Part shown: positions 1 to 12,672 of the stretch, piece after piece
Layout of the letters: each line of letters starts with the position of its first letter
How positions within the stretch are numbered: position 1 is the stretch's first letter
NCBI RefSeq assembly: GCF_000485595.1
Contig: NW_014577076.1
Location: forward strand, 157,487-221,486
DNA length: 64,000 nucleotides
Origin: Priapulus caudatus
Taxonomy: Eukaryota; Priapulida; Priapulimorpha; Priapulimorphida; Priapulidae
Direction of reading: 5' to 3'
Notes under the pieces: model-generated
Told to the model about the DNA's origin: nothing
The model's input: only the letters and a program-made list of their open reading frames with translations
Database searches by the model: none
Translations under genes and position numbers: made by a program

Positions 1-875
1 TCGTTGGCGCCGAGCACGAGATACTGCAGCGTGCGCGAGTCGAGCGCCGTCGTCGGCACGGCCGTCAGCTTGTTGCTGTGCAGATAAAGGATTGTCAGGT
101 TGTCGAGGTCTGCCAGCGCCCCGCCCTCGATCGCCGCAATGCGATTGTAGGCGAGGTTGAGCTGGTCGAGGCGGCGCAGGCCGGCGAAAGCGCGCGCAGT
201 GATGAAGTGCACGTAGTTGTGCGCGAGGTGCAGCTCCCGCAGCGCGCCGAGGCCCGCGAGCGCGCCGTCCGTCACATTGCGCAGGCCGTTGTTGCGTGCG
301 TCGAGCTTGCGCAGCGCGGCAAGGCCCGCGAACGCGTTCGGCTCGAGGCGCTCCAGCGCGTTCGAGTTGAGCCGCAGCTCGGTGAGCGCCGGCAGGCGGC
401 CGAACGCACCGCTCGGCACAACCTTCAGCCGGTTGTGTCCAAGGTCGAGCACACGCAGCGAGTTGAGTCCGGCGAGCGCCGCCGTCGGCACCTGCTCGAG
501 CGCGTTCTCGCGCAGGTGCAGCTCGAGGAGGTAGTCGGCGGAGGCGGCGAACGCCTTGGCGTCGATCGTCGCGACGTCGTTGCCGACGACGTGCAGCTCC
601 TTGACCTTGAGGTGCGCGAACGGCTTGGTCGTGAGGTGCGCCATCACGTTGAAGCGCACAACGAGCTTCGTAATGAACTCGTCGACGTTGTGCAGCGCGC
701 TGGCGATCGATGCCAGGTCGCTGTTCTCGCAGTGAATCGTCAGCGGGTTCGTGTTCGCGCACCAACACGCTGCCGACTTGACGCCCGCCAGGGGGCAGCT
801 GTGCGGCGCCGCCGAGAGCCGCTGCGACGCGCAGCAGATGATCAGCAACAACAGCGCCACCTGTTGTCTTTGCAT
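1..875 (-). CDS. Secreted/membrane leucine-rich-repeat protein, 5' part (runs off the left edge)
   Basis: Reading the minus strand from the ATG at 875-873 gives 291 open codons to the window edge. Residues 1-23 look like a signal peptide (MQRQQ then VALLLLIICC). Cysteines at 27, 37, 39 and 49 have the C-x9-C-x-C-x9-C spacing of an LRR N-terminal cap. From about residue 80 there are roughly nine 24-residue repeats of the form LxxLxLxxNxL, for example LRVLDLGHNRL, LTELRLNSNAL, LRELHLAHNYV and LDQLNLAYNRI. The family mediates extracellular protein binding such as adhesion, guidance or receptor ectodomains; the exact role cannot be told without the C-terminus (transmembrane, Ig or TIR domain, or GPI site). 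An in-frame TAG seven codons upstream of the ATG supports the start. No intron interrupts the visible part. Codons are strongly GC-ending (GCG, CTC, CTG), unlike the AT-rich flank. LRR identity is near certain; the orthologue is unknown. Confidence 0.9.
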   Translation of the reverse strand, partial: MQRQQVALLLLIICCASQRLSAAPHSCPLAGVKSAACWCANTNPLTIHCENSDLASIASALHNVDEFITKLVVRFNVMAHLTTKPFAHLKVKELHVVGNDVATIDAKAFAASADYLLELHLRENALEQVPTAALAGLNSLRVLDLGHNRLKVVPSGAFGRLPALTELRLNSNALERLEPNAFAGLAALRKLDARNNGLRNVTDGALAGLGALRELHLAHNYVHFITARAFAGLRRLDQLNLAYNRIAAIEGGALADLDNLTILYLHSNKLTAVPTTALDSRTLQYLVLGAN

Positions 876-900
876 CTTGGCTTTTATGTCATCCTACCAC

Positions 901-917
901 CTGCGAATGGGGGAGAA
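901..917 (-). promoter_or_regulatory. Candidate 3' splice acceptor upstream of the LRR start codon
   Basis: On the minus strand a pyrimidine-rich run ends in CAG at 901, 25 nt before the ATG. This would make 900-876 the end of the 5' UTR in the coding exon, with an intron further upstream. An alternative reading is that TATATA at 921-926 (minus) is a TATA box and transcription starts near 893. The sequence alone does not decide between them. Confidence 0.3.
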
Positions 918-3900
918 TATTATATAAATTTATTATCGCAGAATGCAATTATAATTTTCCTTAATACATTTTGACTTGAAGTGGGGAGTCCATGTATGTT
1001 AGGTATGCTATGAGTGCAGTTCAATCTCATTAAACGTCGACCTTGCATTGCATATCAAAAAGCGAGTATTAAATTTGTCACCGTCGATCATGACTATTAC
1101 GTGAACATCGGAGCTCGCTAGCATTCCCATTCTTCGCGGTATTGCACAAAATGATGTAACCTAATAGAACACGCGATGGGGGGATGTGCAAGGTAACTGA
1201 CCACTGCGCAAACAGCGCGAGCGTGCTTTTCAATTCGTGAAGACTGTGTGTGCTGTTTATCATTGAGCTGCCGTGACAAAGCATCTAGTCGCAGCCACCC
1301 ACAGTCACTTTGAAATCGTGAACGTTGAAGAAAAAAGTTTCTTTTACAACTGCTTCACAATTTTCGTAAGGACCTTGAACGAATCAGATCTCAGTAGAAG
1401 CGTGCATGCCTTCAGTGTCCGAGGTCGCGCGGGCAAAGTCAATTTCCATTGCCTTGTGATAAGCATCAACACTGCCCAGTACCCACTGTTGCGAATTGAT
1501 GCCATTTTTGGCACTCAGGCGCTTCGCTATCTAATATAGACCACTATCAGCGACCTCGTTAAAAGGCCAGCGTCGATTTATCGCATTAATTTGTCTTCGC
1601 GAGCGTCTATCTGTATTAAAGATGATGCACTGAATTGAGGTCAGAGAATTAGCTCCGACGGGGCGCAGTTGCTGCCGCTTGCTTGCAATACTGCCGAATG
1701 TCAGTGGCGTAAGCATATACCGGGCAGATCGAACCGTGGGAGATGTTGATTCATACCCGCCAGCGTTGAAACTGTCCGGAATATATATATGCTAATATCG
1801 AAGATACTGCAGTGGACCGCATGTTTCCGGCAACCTCGGTGCATCTATTCTGTAACACCTTCGCATATGCGCCTCTCTACGTTCCGCCCAGTACCAGATT
1901 GATTGCTACGCGAGTGTGGATAGAGTAACTGTTGTACATGCAGTATACGCCCACGCACGTGAAGCTGTATAGCCTAGACATATTACGGTGCGGGGAATGA
2001 TGCCCCGCCAATTTTCATGATAGCCATTACGAAGCCATCCTGAATATGTTACAGGCCTCATTTACAGTTATTATCGCAAATATATTCGGCGTAACCGCGT
2101 ACGACATTGGCCTCAACTAGTCAACATAATGAATGTGAGTCACCGAAACGTTCGCAAATATGCTGTTAATATTGCGTGAAGCCACGCTGTGAGCTGTCAG
2201 CATCGGGCAGGGGTTGGCCGGTGGACACTTGTAGAGCATTTGTCATTTGTACCGCACACGGGGAGCAAATCATTACTTGCGCGCGCCGAGAAAATGCCTG
2301 CGAAAACAGTCTGCAAAGAATCAGGCCACGTGATCGAGCACACAGCGCCCAGTTTCGTCTGGCCTGCTGCATGGTTTTACTCGTCTTTTAGCCTCATCCT
2401 TTCAGCGATAACTCCTGTGCTCGCTGCCTTTAGCTAAATGAAACCTATCTCTTCGGCGCAAAGTGCAATCACATGTACAAACATAAGACTTCTTCAATGG
2501 AGGCCTACTGGGAACGAGTGACTGTGCGTACCAAGTTTCTTGGTTATTCTAGCGAGCGCGTAACGATAAACCGGATTTCTTAGTTTGTACAAACATGGCT
2601 AGAGCTGTGTTATAGCATGCATGTACAATTATGACCGGCGTCTTTATCAATATCTTTCAAGATTACTACATTTATGCTGGCGGAGAATTCTGAGAATTGA
2701 AATTGTTTTACCGATTACGATTTTAATCCGACATTTGGAAACATATAATCATGTGCGAAAATCGTCCCCCTCCCCCACTATGCCACTACACACAGTAATC
2801 TTAATCGAAATTTCCAGCTGTGAATAATATTAATTGAACATGCTTATGTATGCAACACTGATCGATTTCGCATAGCCTGCTAGTGTTTTGTATGTAATCC
2901 ATGTGGGTCATCTATATTAATCAGCAGTGATGAAAAAAATCGCGTTAAATTTGCTTGCGTATAGTTATAACCCCGTGGTTAGATAAGTTACTGCAAGCAT
3001 TCGTAATTTATGATAATTTATTCACACCTCAAAGAGATGGCAGCCAAGCATTGTATTATTACTTGACCGTGTCGCACTCTAATTAGAATGTACGTAAATG
3101 TGTTCAATATTTAATGTTATCAATAATCCATAATAGAAGTCATTTCTATTGTGGGCTCTTGATGTTATCGTACTACATGTGAGTGTGGCTGTCTATACCG
3201 ACCGACCAGATTAAGAGCTAGAACGAAATGAAATCGACCGACCGCGATTGCACTATTTGTTTTGGCAGTGATATTACTGTCTATGATTGATAATTTTTGT
3301 TCCGCGATGTTTATTATGCTAGCAGGATATTTTGTTTCGTTGCATCGTGGAGATGCCAGTCTATTCTCGGTTTTGTTTTACGTTAATTAATAACCAGTAT
3401 ACTCTGGCTCAGACAGAGGGGAAAAATGAAATGCCACATATCACGTCAGGTAGAGACTGATTTTGATGAATGCGTTTTGTGGAAATTGAACATGTGAGTA
3501 TACGTTCTGTGCCTACACGAAACAGTGTGCAACCGAAAACAAGTTTTAGGTTACGTGCTTATTAATTTGAGTGCGAGGTTACGTTGTCGCACATAGACAC
3601 GTCGCGTGATGTCCATGTAAAACCTCAATGTTGTTAGGATGCAGCCAAACATTCAAGGCAAAGTGTCTTAGTATATGTGCTGTAGTCGCTTGCCTATTTA
3701 TACTCACTGCATGATATCTGCTATTTAGATGTGCATAATAAGCACAGTCTTCCCGGGCCCAATATCTATTTAACAAAATATCATATTTTCGGTACCTAGA
3801 TGTATTTTATACAGTCTGGTAATTTGGGGCAACAATCTAGAGCATTCATATACTGTTATTGATAGTTTTATTATATAAATTGTGAGCGAGTGGTGTTTAT

Positions 3901-6900
3901 CACAACGTGATATCCAAGAGATATATCGGTTAATAGCTTCGCAGCACGATATATAAAACCACCTCTCTTCCTCTCAGTTTTGTGTCAGCGTGTGCAGTTA
4001 GCATGACCTCACATGCCCTAATCTTTTATCCCCGCATGTGTAATTGCTATATGATCACATCGGGTGATTTTTACAGCGCAAAACACAACGCCAATGTATA
4101 TAGTTCCTCTGCCAATACGTAATTCTCGCGTCGTGCGATGTGTTTCTACGCTACGAGCAGTGGGTGGATGGCGGATTAAGGCTTTCATGCACTATTGCAA
4201 AATAGTAGCGATCGGTAACACGACGAGATGGTCTTATGCATGCATCCAGTCCCACGAGTCGACCACCGCCATCATACCGAGAAATAACGAAACGAACCAG
4301 ACAGGCTTTACTCAGCAGGGAGTTAGCAACGGTATAGACGACCTGTTGTCTCATGCATATGAATAGGCGAAACAGTCAGGCGTGGGCACGAGAGTCGACA
4401 TGTGCTTACACTAAGGCTCGGCGAGGCGGTACCTGTGCTTGCAGGTGCTGCCACTATACGGCAGATTGCAGTTATTCTGCTGCGTAAACCACCTGCCGTA
4501 GTTATACTGCAGCGGGATGCTAAAATACGCTGGCGTTTTACTCAGGTATTAGAGGTAAAGATGTCTCACGCGTTACTGATGTAACAATAAAAAAGTCTTT
4601 CTCCGTATAAGCCGTCTTAATACCTTGAACTGTGCGGAATGACAGCATTAAAAAAGAAATTGTAAAAAAAATCATCGGCAAATGTAAAAACGGCGTTTAT
4701 GTCATGCTATAATGCCAACCCCTACAATGCAACAATCCCAACGCAATCCAAAGCTATATATTGGGCCGGTGTAGCTGCCAAACACATCAGCACTGCTCGC
4801 GCGCGTTTTCATTTCGCGTAATAAGTAGTGGTATAAAGTATAAAGTCACTTTCCTACTTGTCAAGTTACCTTCAAATTTACATGTGAAGATAGTTAGAAG
4901 GTTGCATTCAAAGCCTTTCACAACACGGAATCACCTCATATTTAACTTCATATAATGCTTTAATCAGAAACTCGCGTAAATATCCGTGAACTAGTGATTC
5001 TCTGTGTTCAGACCAACCGCCCAGTAAACGTTCATACATCACGTGCCCACTCGGCTACAAACACTGAGCTGCCGTGAGCCGTAGGTTAGTATTTTTTCTC
5101 TTTTTTTTATTTCGCCTCTGCATTCACTCTCGGTGAGCTATTCTGAACAACGAGGTTAATTTTCAAACATTAAAACCTATGACGTCAACGCGCAAATTAC
5201 GAAATACTGGAGGACATGGCTGTCTAGCGGATGTTGTCAAGTTTGAACTAATGTAGCCGAAAGGAATCTCAATAATACAGATTGCTAATATAAGACCAAC
5301 ATTCGATTTAACATTAGTATAAAACTGTCAACATCTATGTGTAGTTCCTACTACTAGCTCCTCTTCAATCCCTTATGTTTGCCCACCAGTTGAGCTAACT
5401 CTACCTATATGGAACCATTCTCTCCCCGGACATATGACAGAGCATATATAGTGCTATCCACATATAGGCAGAACCTCATGCAAGGGCAGCGCTTGAAAAT
5501 GTTGAAGCCTGGATACGTTAATAGAACGTGTTATCGATAAGTGTATACACTGCATTGCAACAGCATTAATGCATGTGAATCACTAGAGATCATGCTTGTA
5601 TTTCTTTGCGAATATGATATAACTATAATTTAGTAGTTTAAGTATAGTAAGAGGCCATCATTCTTTCATGTGCGCCAACTTCATATCTCTGAATCGACGC
5701 AAGCAAAGGGTAGCGTTAAAATGTCGCGCATCGTAATTACTAGGCCAAGCACTTGTCTAGGATTAAATTGTTAATCAGATGTAGTGCACGGTAACTAGTT
5801 GTAAATAATTCAATGGAAACGTTTTTCGGATAAGGTGATCTCTGCACTGGTGCTTGCCGCAGGTATAGGTCGTGTTAGCGGCTTGCTTGTACGAACTCCT
5901 GCAATCTTTCATGCACGAGTAGAGTCCAATGTGGAGTTTTATTATTTGAAATAGAAACGCACACTGCTACCCCTGCGCGTTGGCACCTGTCACTGCCTTT
6001 ATTAATGACTAGATTAACTTGATTTCTGTTTATCTGTAATGAATACTAGAACATCCAGGAGAAGTTTGCCAGTGATTGTATAGATGTTTTTTTCTCTCAC
6101 GAGATTCGAGAAATCGCTCTGCCCACGTTGTAGAAGATTCATCGATGTAACTAATAGTTGAGTACTCTCACGTGGGTGAATAGTAGCATTCCCCGGCCTC
6201 AACCCTCGACCACATACGAGCACCAATATCATTCGCCCTCATGCTGCCGTTCTTCCCTTTAAGGAGGAATTCTTGGTATTATTGGCTGATTGAAAGGTCG
6301 GGCGCTGGTGAATCGTACAGCGCGATGCGACTGTTTCAATTAGTTAGTTGACCAGCCACCTACCTCTATATACACGTAAGATGCCACGCAGTAAAAACAG
6401 CTTCATCCCAGTCGCTTGTTTAGAAGCGTCGGCTTCAAGAAAACACACCCCGCGACGAAGAAGCAGCAACTTTCCTGACTTCAATTGGAGTTCTCTGAGT
6501 GCAGTGGTCTGTACTTTGTTTCAGATGTAAATTCGAATCGAGTTGAACTACAGAATGGCCTAATGGAAAACGTCAGGCTATGCCGGAAAATGTTCGAAAG
6601 CAATTGGGTTTCCTAGCTCGTTTAGCATCTGACAAATTTCAGAAATTTCGTCTGTGGTATCTGTGAATTACGCTGCTCGCTCCCATTCCCTTCCCCCCAC
6701 ATGCAGATCGATTGTGAACATAGCAGGCTGTCGTGTGTAGAAATTTATGTTATGAAATTGGCATGTGACCAAATTGTGTCAACAGACGTGCCAGGAGCGT
6801 ACACATCATTCTTATGAAAATATTAGTTTTAATATTTTCTTGCGGTAACTTCGCATCTTAACTTCTCCAGCGTGTATATATTATGTATACTTAAATGTTG

Positions 6901-7390
6901 ATGAAAACACTCGGACAACAAGCCAAAATATAAATTGCGCTCAAATTGAAAGCCCTCGGCTATGTATGGTAGCCCTGCGTGTCATCTAATATTTAAGACC
7001 GCATATACGAATATATAGGGTGCTTGGTGAAACAGCACCACCATGTCGGAATGGAGGAAATGCGCATGGTAGACTGCGTGTTGCTGCGACTGTATGCGAA
7101 CGTGTTCATCCAATACTGACCACCGACATTACTGAATCATACACGAGCATAGGCTGCTCCACATGGTGGTCAATTGATCAGGTACACTCTCAAGCCCTGT
7201 TTAGTGAGAAATTCACCCATGGCGTTATACCGACAGCATCTCTAGGGATGTATTGAAGTACATACACGATTACAACTTCCACCGTGTCTATAGTCATCAA
7301 TGCACGCGGCGCCGGCAAATATGGCGACACGCGATGTTCTGCTGACCGGCAAGCATTTCCGACGCTGTAAGAGAGCGGGCTAAGTGCCAG
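918..7390. other. Non-coding stretch, no gene recognised
   Basis: AT-rich sequence with stops in every frame. The open frames are short, lack protein motifs and show no codon bias like that of the LRR exon. The only structured insertion I see is the family-1 hairpin at 3121-3161. It may hold 5' UTR introns or the promoter of the LRR gene. Confidence 0.6.
3114..3168. mobile_element. Family-1 micro-hairpin element, degenerate copy, with 7-bp TSD
   Basis: Element 3121-3161 (41 bp) begins CAATAATCC and ends GGGCTCTTG. Its arms are imperfect inverted repeats sharing an inner CCAYAATAGAA. The 7 bases before it (3114-3120) and after it (3162-3168) are identical, ATGTTAT. Arm decay with an intact duplication suggests an older insertion. 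Confidence 0.65.
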
Positions 7391-7432
7391 CGAAGATGTG
7401 GATGAGGGTGATAACGATGATGATTGTGATGA

Positions 7433-7473
7433 TGATGATTGATGATGATGATGATGTTGTTGTTGTTGTTGTT

Positions 7474-7520
<47 letters not shown>

Positions 7521-7611
7521 TGATGATGACGATGATGATGATAATGATTGTGGTGAGGAGGAGGGGGAGAAGGAGAAGGAGGAGTAGACGAACGACGACA
7601 AAGAAGAAAAT

Positions 7612-7642
<31 letters not shown>

Positions 7643-7648
7643 ATGACG

Positions 7649-7694
<46 letters not shown>

Positions 7695-7695
7695 C
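7433..7695. repeat. Compound trinucleotide microsatellite (GAT/GTT/AAT/GAC)
   Basis: Successive blocks of (GAT)n, (GTT)n, (AAT)n about 7476-7519, (GAT)n, a GAG/GGA-rich segment, (CTG)n, (ATG)n and (GAC)n about 7650-7693. Long open frames on both strands (poly-Ile, poly-Asp, poly-Met) are by-products of the triplet repeats. Confidence 0.95.
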
Positions 7696-8018
7696 AGCGA
7701 TGATGAAAATGATGATTGCGATAGGCGAGGTTTTAGTTCGTATTGACCGGCACCATAAGTGGATGTTCAGCAGCGAAGCGTGCTCTTGTGAAATGTGATT
7801 TGTCGCCATTATTCGCGGACGCCGCCGGCATTGATCTCGTATGCTGGAAAAATTCATTGTCGAGCGTGTGAGGAATGACACATCGTGGTCCAGACTGAAG
7901 CCTTAGGGACGCTCCCAGCTCCACGCGGTCTCAGTAACTATGTCATTCGCTACGACGCTCAAAACCTCGTCGCAGTGACAAATTCGGATTAACCATCCCC
8001 CCGCGCGCACACATGATG

Positions 8019-8024
8019 TTCGTG

Positions 8025-8101
<77 letters not shown>

Positions 8102-8195
8102 GTGCGTGTGCGCACGTGCGTGCGTGCGTGTGTGCGTGTGGTGTGCGCGCGTAGGTGTGCGTGTGTGTTCGTGCGTGTGCGTGTGCGTGTGCATG
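8019..8195. repeat. (GT)n / GTGC microsatellite
   Basis: Near-pure GT dinucleotides to about 8095, then mixed GTGC, GTGCGT and GTGTGC units. Cys-Val and Thr-His open frames here are repeat artefacts. Confidence 0.95.
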
Positions 8196-9530
8196 TGCTA
8201 CAGTAGTAAATGGCGTGGTTTTCAAAGATCCTGATTGCATATTTAACTAACGTTCATTAATTCTGATGCGTCATTAACCCTATTAAGCCCCCTACCTCAT
8301 TCACCTACGTTTTTTGAGTTTGTGTTCTGTGCAGTACATTTACAAGTATTTTCCTTCTGCCGTTGATCAGGGTGCTAGGCACCTAATGTCGGTTACAGCA
8401 CGTCTATAATATCCCTTCGAGTGAACTTGTGTGAATGTGTTCCCTGTATAGTACGTGCACGATGGGTACTGGTATTACCGTACTTACGTTGTGGTATCTG
8501 TTTGAGAATTAGCTGAAGCTTTGCTAATAGTGTATGTTGCTGTGTTAGCAGAATGGCCTGTATCTCCTTTACAAGTGCAGAAACAAGTGCATGTAAAAAT
8601 TACGTGTTGCAAACGTGATTAGTCAAGCTTTGCATCATGTCTATCAATAACGTTGTATTTAGTGGCAGTCTTAGTCATCTGCGTTGTCTTGAGAGAGAAA
8701 ATTCAATGAAATCTTATGGCCCAAGAGCCGATCCCAGTGGAATATAATTTATCACTGCCGGCGTCTTAGGATATATTTGCGATACGTGCAAGATACTCGT
8801 TAACTCTACCCGTGAGATTAATGGATTTTATATTTAAAGGCAGGTGTGATTCTTTCTCACCGCCATTACATGTTGACGTTCATATATGCATGGTACAATC
8901 ACGTAAGAATTAAGTACTCACTTTAAGATTATTATTAGTAGCTTTTAAAACGTTATTTAAAACTATAAATATATTGCTTATATATGCCTATGATTATATA
9001 GAGGAGTGTGATTAACAGGAAAATTCATTTTATGAAGCCAGCCCCACGCTGTCGCTTGTTGTGAGAAATGTTGGAACCTGCTGTCTTCTTAAAATCAGAA
9101 GCCATACGCGCTTTCTGATAAGTCTTTGATTGTCTACGTCAAGCCATGCTTGAGTAGGAGAGATAATGGCATGTGAATATATAAGTATTCGATAGTCGGT
9201 AGTTGCGGCCGTCTTTTGAGAGACTCAAAAGTGTGTAGATACTCAATACAGGTTAAAGTGCCGCACGCGTTGCAAAAGTAATTGCGGTTAAGAAGAAAAT
9301 TGTGGCAAGTTTGTATTGATATGTCACCCTGATCTGCATGAGAGTATATTTACTTATGTCATATAATCACTTGATACTTTATCATCTGAAGTTAACTGCG
9401 GTTGAGCACTCGCAAGCCTTTCTGTTGTCGCCATCATATCAGTATTGCATATGTAACGCGACACTTACTCAGAATTGCACTATATTCAGAAGGTAATACC
9501 GTAGCGTAATTACGTCGTACTAGTGAATGG

Positions 9531-9569
9531 TCTATCATTCGGCCTATATAATATAGGCCGAATGATAGA
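9531..9569. repeat. Near-perfect 39-bp palindrome
   Basis: Arms of 19 bp (9531-9549 and 9551-9569) around a single central A, containing TCGGCC and GGCCGA. No flanking direct repeat of 7-9 bp was found, so insertion is not demonstrated. Confidence 0.85.
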
Positions 9570-9615
9570 GTAGTAATTACTTTAGTAGTATAGTAGTAAT
9601 TAATAGAGTAGTAGT

Positions 9616-9674
9616 AATTAGCAAATATGTTAATTAACTAATATAATATTAGTTAATTAACATATTTGCTAATT
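9616..9674. repeat. Perfect 59-bp AT-rich palindrome
   Basis: Arms of 29 bp (9616-9644 and 9646-9674) around one central A; the arm starts AATTAGCAAATATG. It lies 46 bp from the palindrome at 9531-9569. There is no convincing target duplication. Confidence 0.9.
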
Positions 9675-10661
9675 GCAGTCCGTACATAACCATTCAGACT
9701 ATGAATCACGTTAAATCAGGTAGGGACTCGAGGATTTCCCGTTTCAATGTTGTGTGCAGGATTCGCCGTTCATTTGGCTGTGATCCGCGCATGCCATGCA
9801 CGTGACGTCATCACGAAGATGTTTAGCGCATATTTCATAGCTGTCACCTTTTAGGCTGAAAGTCTGTTGTTAAAACATCAATGCTGTCGCCATAATTATC
9901 CCTCAGCAGAATTCATTGATCTTGTGTGGTTAAATAGCCGGTTCATACAGTGTTTAGCCGCGCCGCTAAAGTGTACGCTAACTGCCTACTCCGCGAGCTC
10001 ACACGACTGGCACTCTATCCGCAAAATGTAAAAGAAAATATTGGATGAATTCTCTTTTGTCAGCGTTTTGTAGTGGATCTCCATGCTCGGCGAATACTGT
10101 GTTTATAATGCCGGGTCTTGGGAAATGGACTGCAAAGCAGTGACACATTTGATTATCACTTCTTTTTCTTCGCCACCCTCTCCCTGCGTCTCATGCCACC
10201 TATCCGCGCGTCTCCCGTCTTCTCCCTTTTCGCAGGACGTTCACCTCTCCAGTTAACGAATTCGATCTCCAGTACACCCTTAAACGCAACTTCACACGTG
10301 CTCTCCATCGTTATTCTATTTGTTGCCAGCTTGGTGTAAAATTTCTAACCGTCAGATGTATTGATTGGGGGAAGCAATAATTTGGGTTCATTTGATTGCT
10401 GGTGGTGGAGAGCAGTCAAGTGTGCTGCTTGCAACTCCTCACAGAATCGAGCGCTGTCTGTCTCGCGTGCGTCGCGGCAGGCCGCAGAGGGCAGCTTGCC
10501 AATCCAATATATAATTTCCGAAGAGGTACAGTCGGTTGGGCTCCGCGCGGCGAGATGAAGCCAAGCTTGTGTTTTGCATGCGATACAGTTTTGCAATGCT
10601 TAAGCCCCCACGAGTCATTGTGATGGAATTGTTCAAACCTATTACTAGTACTAGTTGGCGT

Positions 10662-10851
10662 ACTACGACGAGGATGACGATGACGATGACGATGATGACG
10701 ATGACGATGACGATGATGACGATGACGATGACGATCACCGCCACTGTTGCTATTACTGCTGCAACTGCTGTTGCTGGTGCTACTACTACTATATACTACT
10801 ATACTGCTGCTGCTACTGCTGCTGCTGCTGCAGCTGCTGCTATACTGCTGG

Positions 10852-10888
<37 letters not shown>

Positions 10889-11015
10889 ATACTGCTGCTG
10901 CTGCTGCTGCAGCTGCTGCTACTGCTGCTGCTATTGCTGCTGCTACTACTGCTGCTGCTACTGCTGTTCCTGTTGCTGCTGCTGTCACCACCGCCACCGC
11001 AATTACCACAACTAT
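10662..11015. repeat. Compound triplet array: (GAC/GAT)n then (CTG/CTA)n
   Basis: About 10665-10735 is GAC/GAT; 10750-10990 is CTG with interspersed CTA and ATA; 10985-11030 is CAC-rich. Several overlapping frames (poly-Leu, poly-Ala, poly-Cys, poly-Ser) are open only because of triplet periodicity. Confidence 0.95.
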
Positions 11016-11315
11016 CACCACCACAGCTGCGTATCAGCATCTTAGGTGGCGCTGGGAGATGATTCGATAATTCACATCGCAGTCCGCTGCGATTTTGGGG
11101 GCAATGTTTTTAGTGCTGGTTGTCAACGGCAGGCGGGCAGCAGAGTGCGTATGAGAGCATGCACCCCGACACTGCGAGAGTTTAGCCAACATCTGCAATG
11201 GCACGTGTCAACGTCAACTGCAGTATTGAAAACACTCACTTGAGAACAAACAGCGGCCACAGGCTTTTACGGGCCGATTCGAAACGCGCTGGAAGTTTCT
11301 CGTTGCGATTAGGGG

Positions 11316-11339
11316 TTATATATATATATATATATATAT
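11316..11339. repeat. (AT)n microsatellite
   Basis: Short TATA run directly before the GTGACACGGTGGT minisatellite. Confidence 0.85.
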
Positions 11340-11385
11340 TCACCGAGTCGTGAATTTGCAAGCCACGGCCGGGGAATACGCTGCG

Positions 11386-11605
11386 CGGTGACACGGTGGT
11401 GTGACACGGTGGTGTCGGGCGCGGTGACACGGTGGTGTGACACGGTGGTGTGACACGGTGGTGTCGGGCGCGGTGACCGGTTGGTGTGGCGCGGTGACGC
11501 GGTGGTGTCTGGCGCGGTGACACGGTGGTGTCGGGCGCGGTGACACGGTGGTGTGGCGCGGTGACGCGGTGGTGTCGGGCGCGGTGACACCGTGGTGCGG
11601 GCGGT
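11386..11605. repeat. Minisatellite, GTGACACGGTGGTGT / CGGGCGCG units
   Basis: About ten copies of a variable unit built from GTGACACGGTGGTGT with optional CGGGCGCG between them. Three minus-strand frames rich in Thr-Pro-Pro and His-Arg are artefacts of this repeat. Confidence 0.9.
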
Positions 11606-12585
11606 GACGTACATTCGGGCGGCGGGCAAGCGTAGCAGACGTTACTTTACTTTTCTCCGGGCGGGATCTACGTGAAATAATTAGCGGCGCGTGTGTCGTG
11701 TACAGCTAGTGCCACGCGCGAATCCTCTCTCTCTCGCTCCCCCTGACGGTGCCTAGTGCCAGACGATGGCCTGCCTTTCTGTCGGTCTTTTCATGGCGAG
11801 GGTATAGATATGTTTATTTCTTTCCAGCGAGGAAATGTAATGTCTGAAAACATTGATCCACTCTGCAGCAGAGTAGAATATTGGATGATGTCATATAGCG
11901 CTGCTAGCATTAAGGTGTTTTCGTGCAAGAATTTATAAGCCAAACAAGCTTCTGCGTGCTCGTATAGTGGAAACTTAGCGACTGCCACGGCGACAGCTGA
12001 TCGGATCAGATGTGATATTTTTGCGACTCGTTGCAACTTGCAAACTGCGAAGCTGCACGGATTTATGGGCAAAGCGGGTAGAGAATGGCACCTAACGCTG
12101 TGCGGCATCAAACCTTGGGGGGCATGTTTTATTAATTGCTTGGGTTGAATCCTGTCGTTTTAACTGCTATTTCATTGGATAGCCGTCGGAGATTCTGCAT
12201 ATCCTATCTTCCTCTTTTAAGACATGATTTGAGAACGTTACCATCATTAAAAATTCATGTAAAGTTTCCTGCGGCAATATTGGCTTCGAAGATTGCTAAA
12301 AAACGACGGCTTCCACAGAACGTTGCTAGGCTAACTCGTTGCTGACTTGCGTAAAATGCGCGTGGTTTTTCCATAGATGTTCGCCGTTAAAGGAGAAAAA
12401 AAAATTGAAATTAAAATCATTTGTCGCGTTCTTAGGCTCGGACAAGGACATGCAAATGAAGTTGAAAGATAGTGGCAGCAACCTCTTTGATGCGTGGAAA
12501 TTGCTTTTGCGAAATCCATATTCTGCTATCGAAATTATATTTAATAGTTGCACGTAACTTGTTCGTCTGTGTGTGCACGTGTGTG

Positions 12586-12586
12586 A

Positions 12587-12625
<39 letters not shown>

Positions 12626-12626
12626 A
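12586..12626. repeat. (TGCG)n microsatellite
   Basis: Nine or so GCGT units in a row. It lies about 50 bp from a family-1 hairpin. Confidence 0.9.
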
Positions 12627-12672
12627 TGTATGTGTACATCGGTGCGTCTCTGCGTGCTTGCAACCAGGCTGT

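Larger units (their letters stand above)
8210..10640. other. Non-coding stretch with two palindromes near 9.5-9.7 kb
   Basis: No protein-like frame. AT-rich, with the two palindromes listed separately and a small tandem run of AGTAGTAATTA-like units between them (about 9568-9620). Confidence 0.6.

Noticed and set aside
78-974. 298-codon plus-strand open frame
   Set aside because: It is the antisense of the LRR exon, kept open by its GC-ending codons; no domain of its own.
7297-7881. Poly-Ile, poly-Asp and poly-Met frames
   Set aside because: Produced by the triplet microsatellite; all frames on both strands are open.
10641-10656. ACTAGTACTAGT palindrome resembling the 82-bp family end
   Set aside because: Only 12 bp, no matching TAGC end, no partner arm and no duplication; likely chance.
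10439-11070. Overlapping poly-Leu, poly-Ala and poly-Ser frames
   Set aside because: Triplet repeat artefacts without flanking conserved sequence.
11236-11629. Thr/Pro/His-rich minus-strand frames that look like a repeat protein
   Set aside because: They coincide with the GTGACACGGTGGT minisatellite; several frames are equally open.
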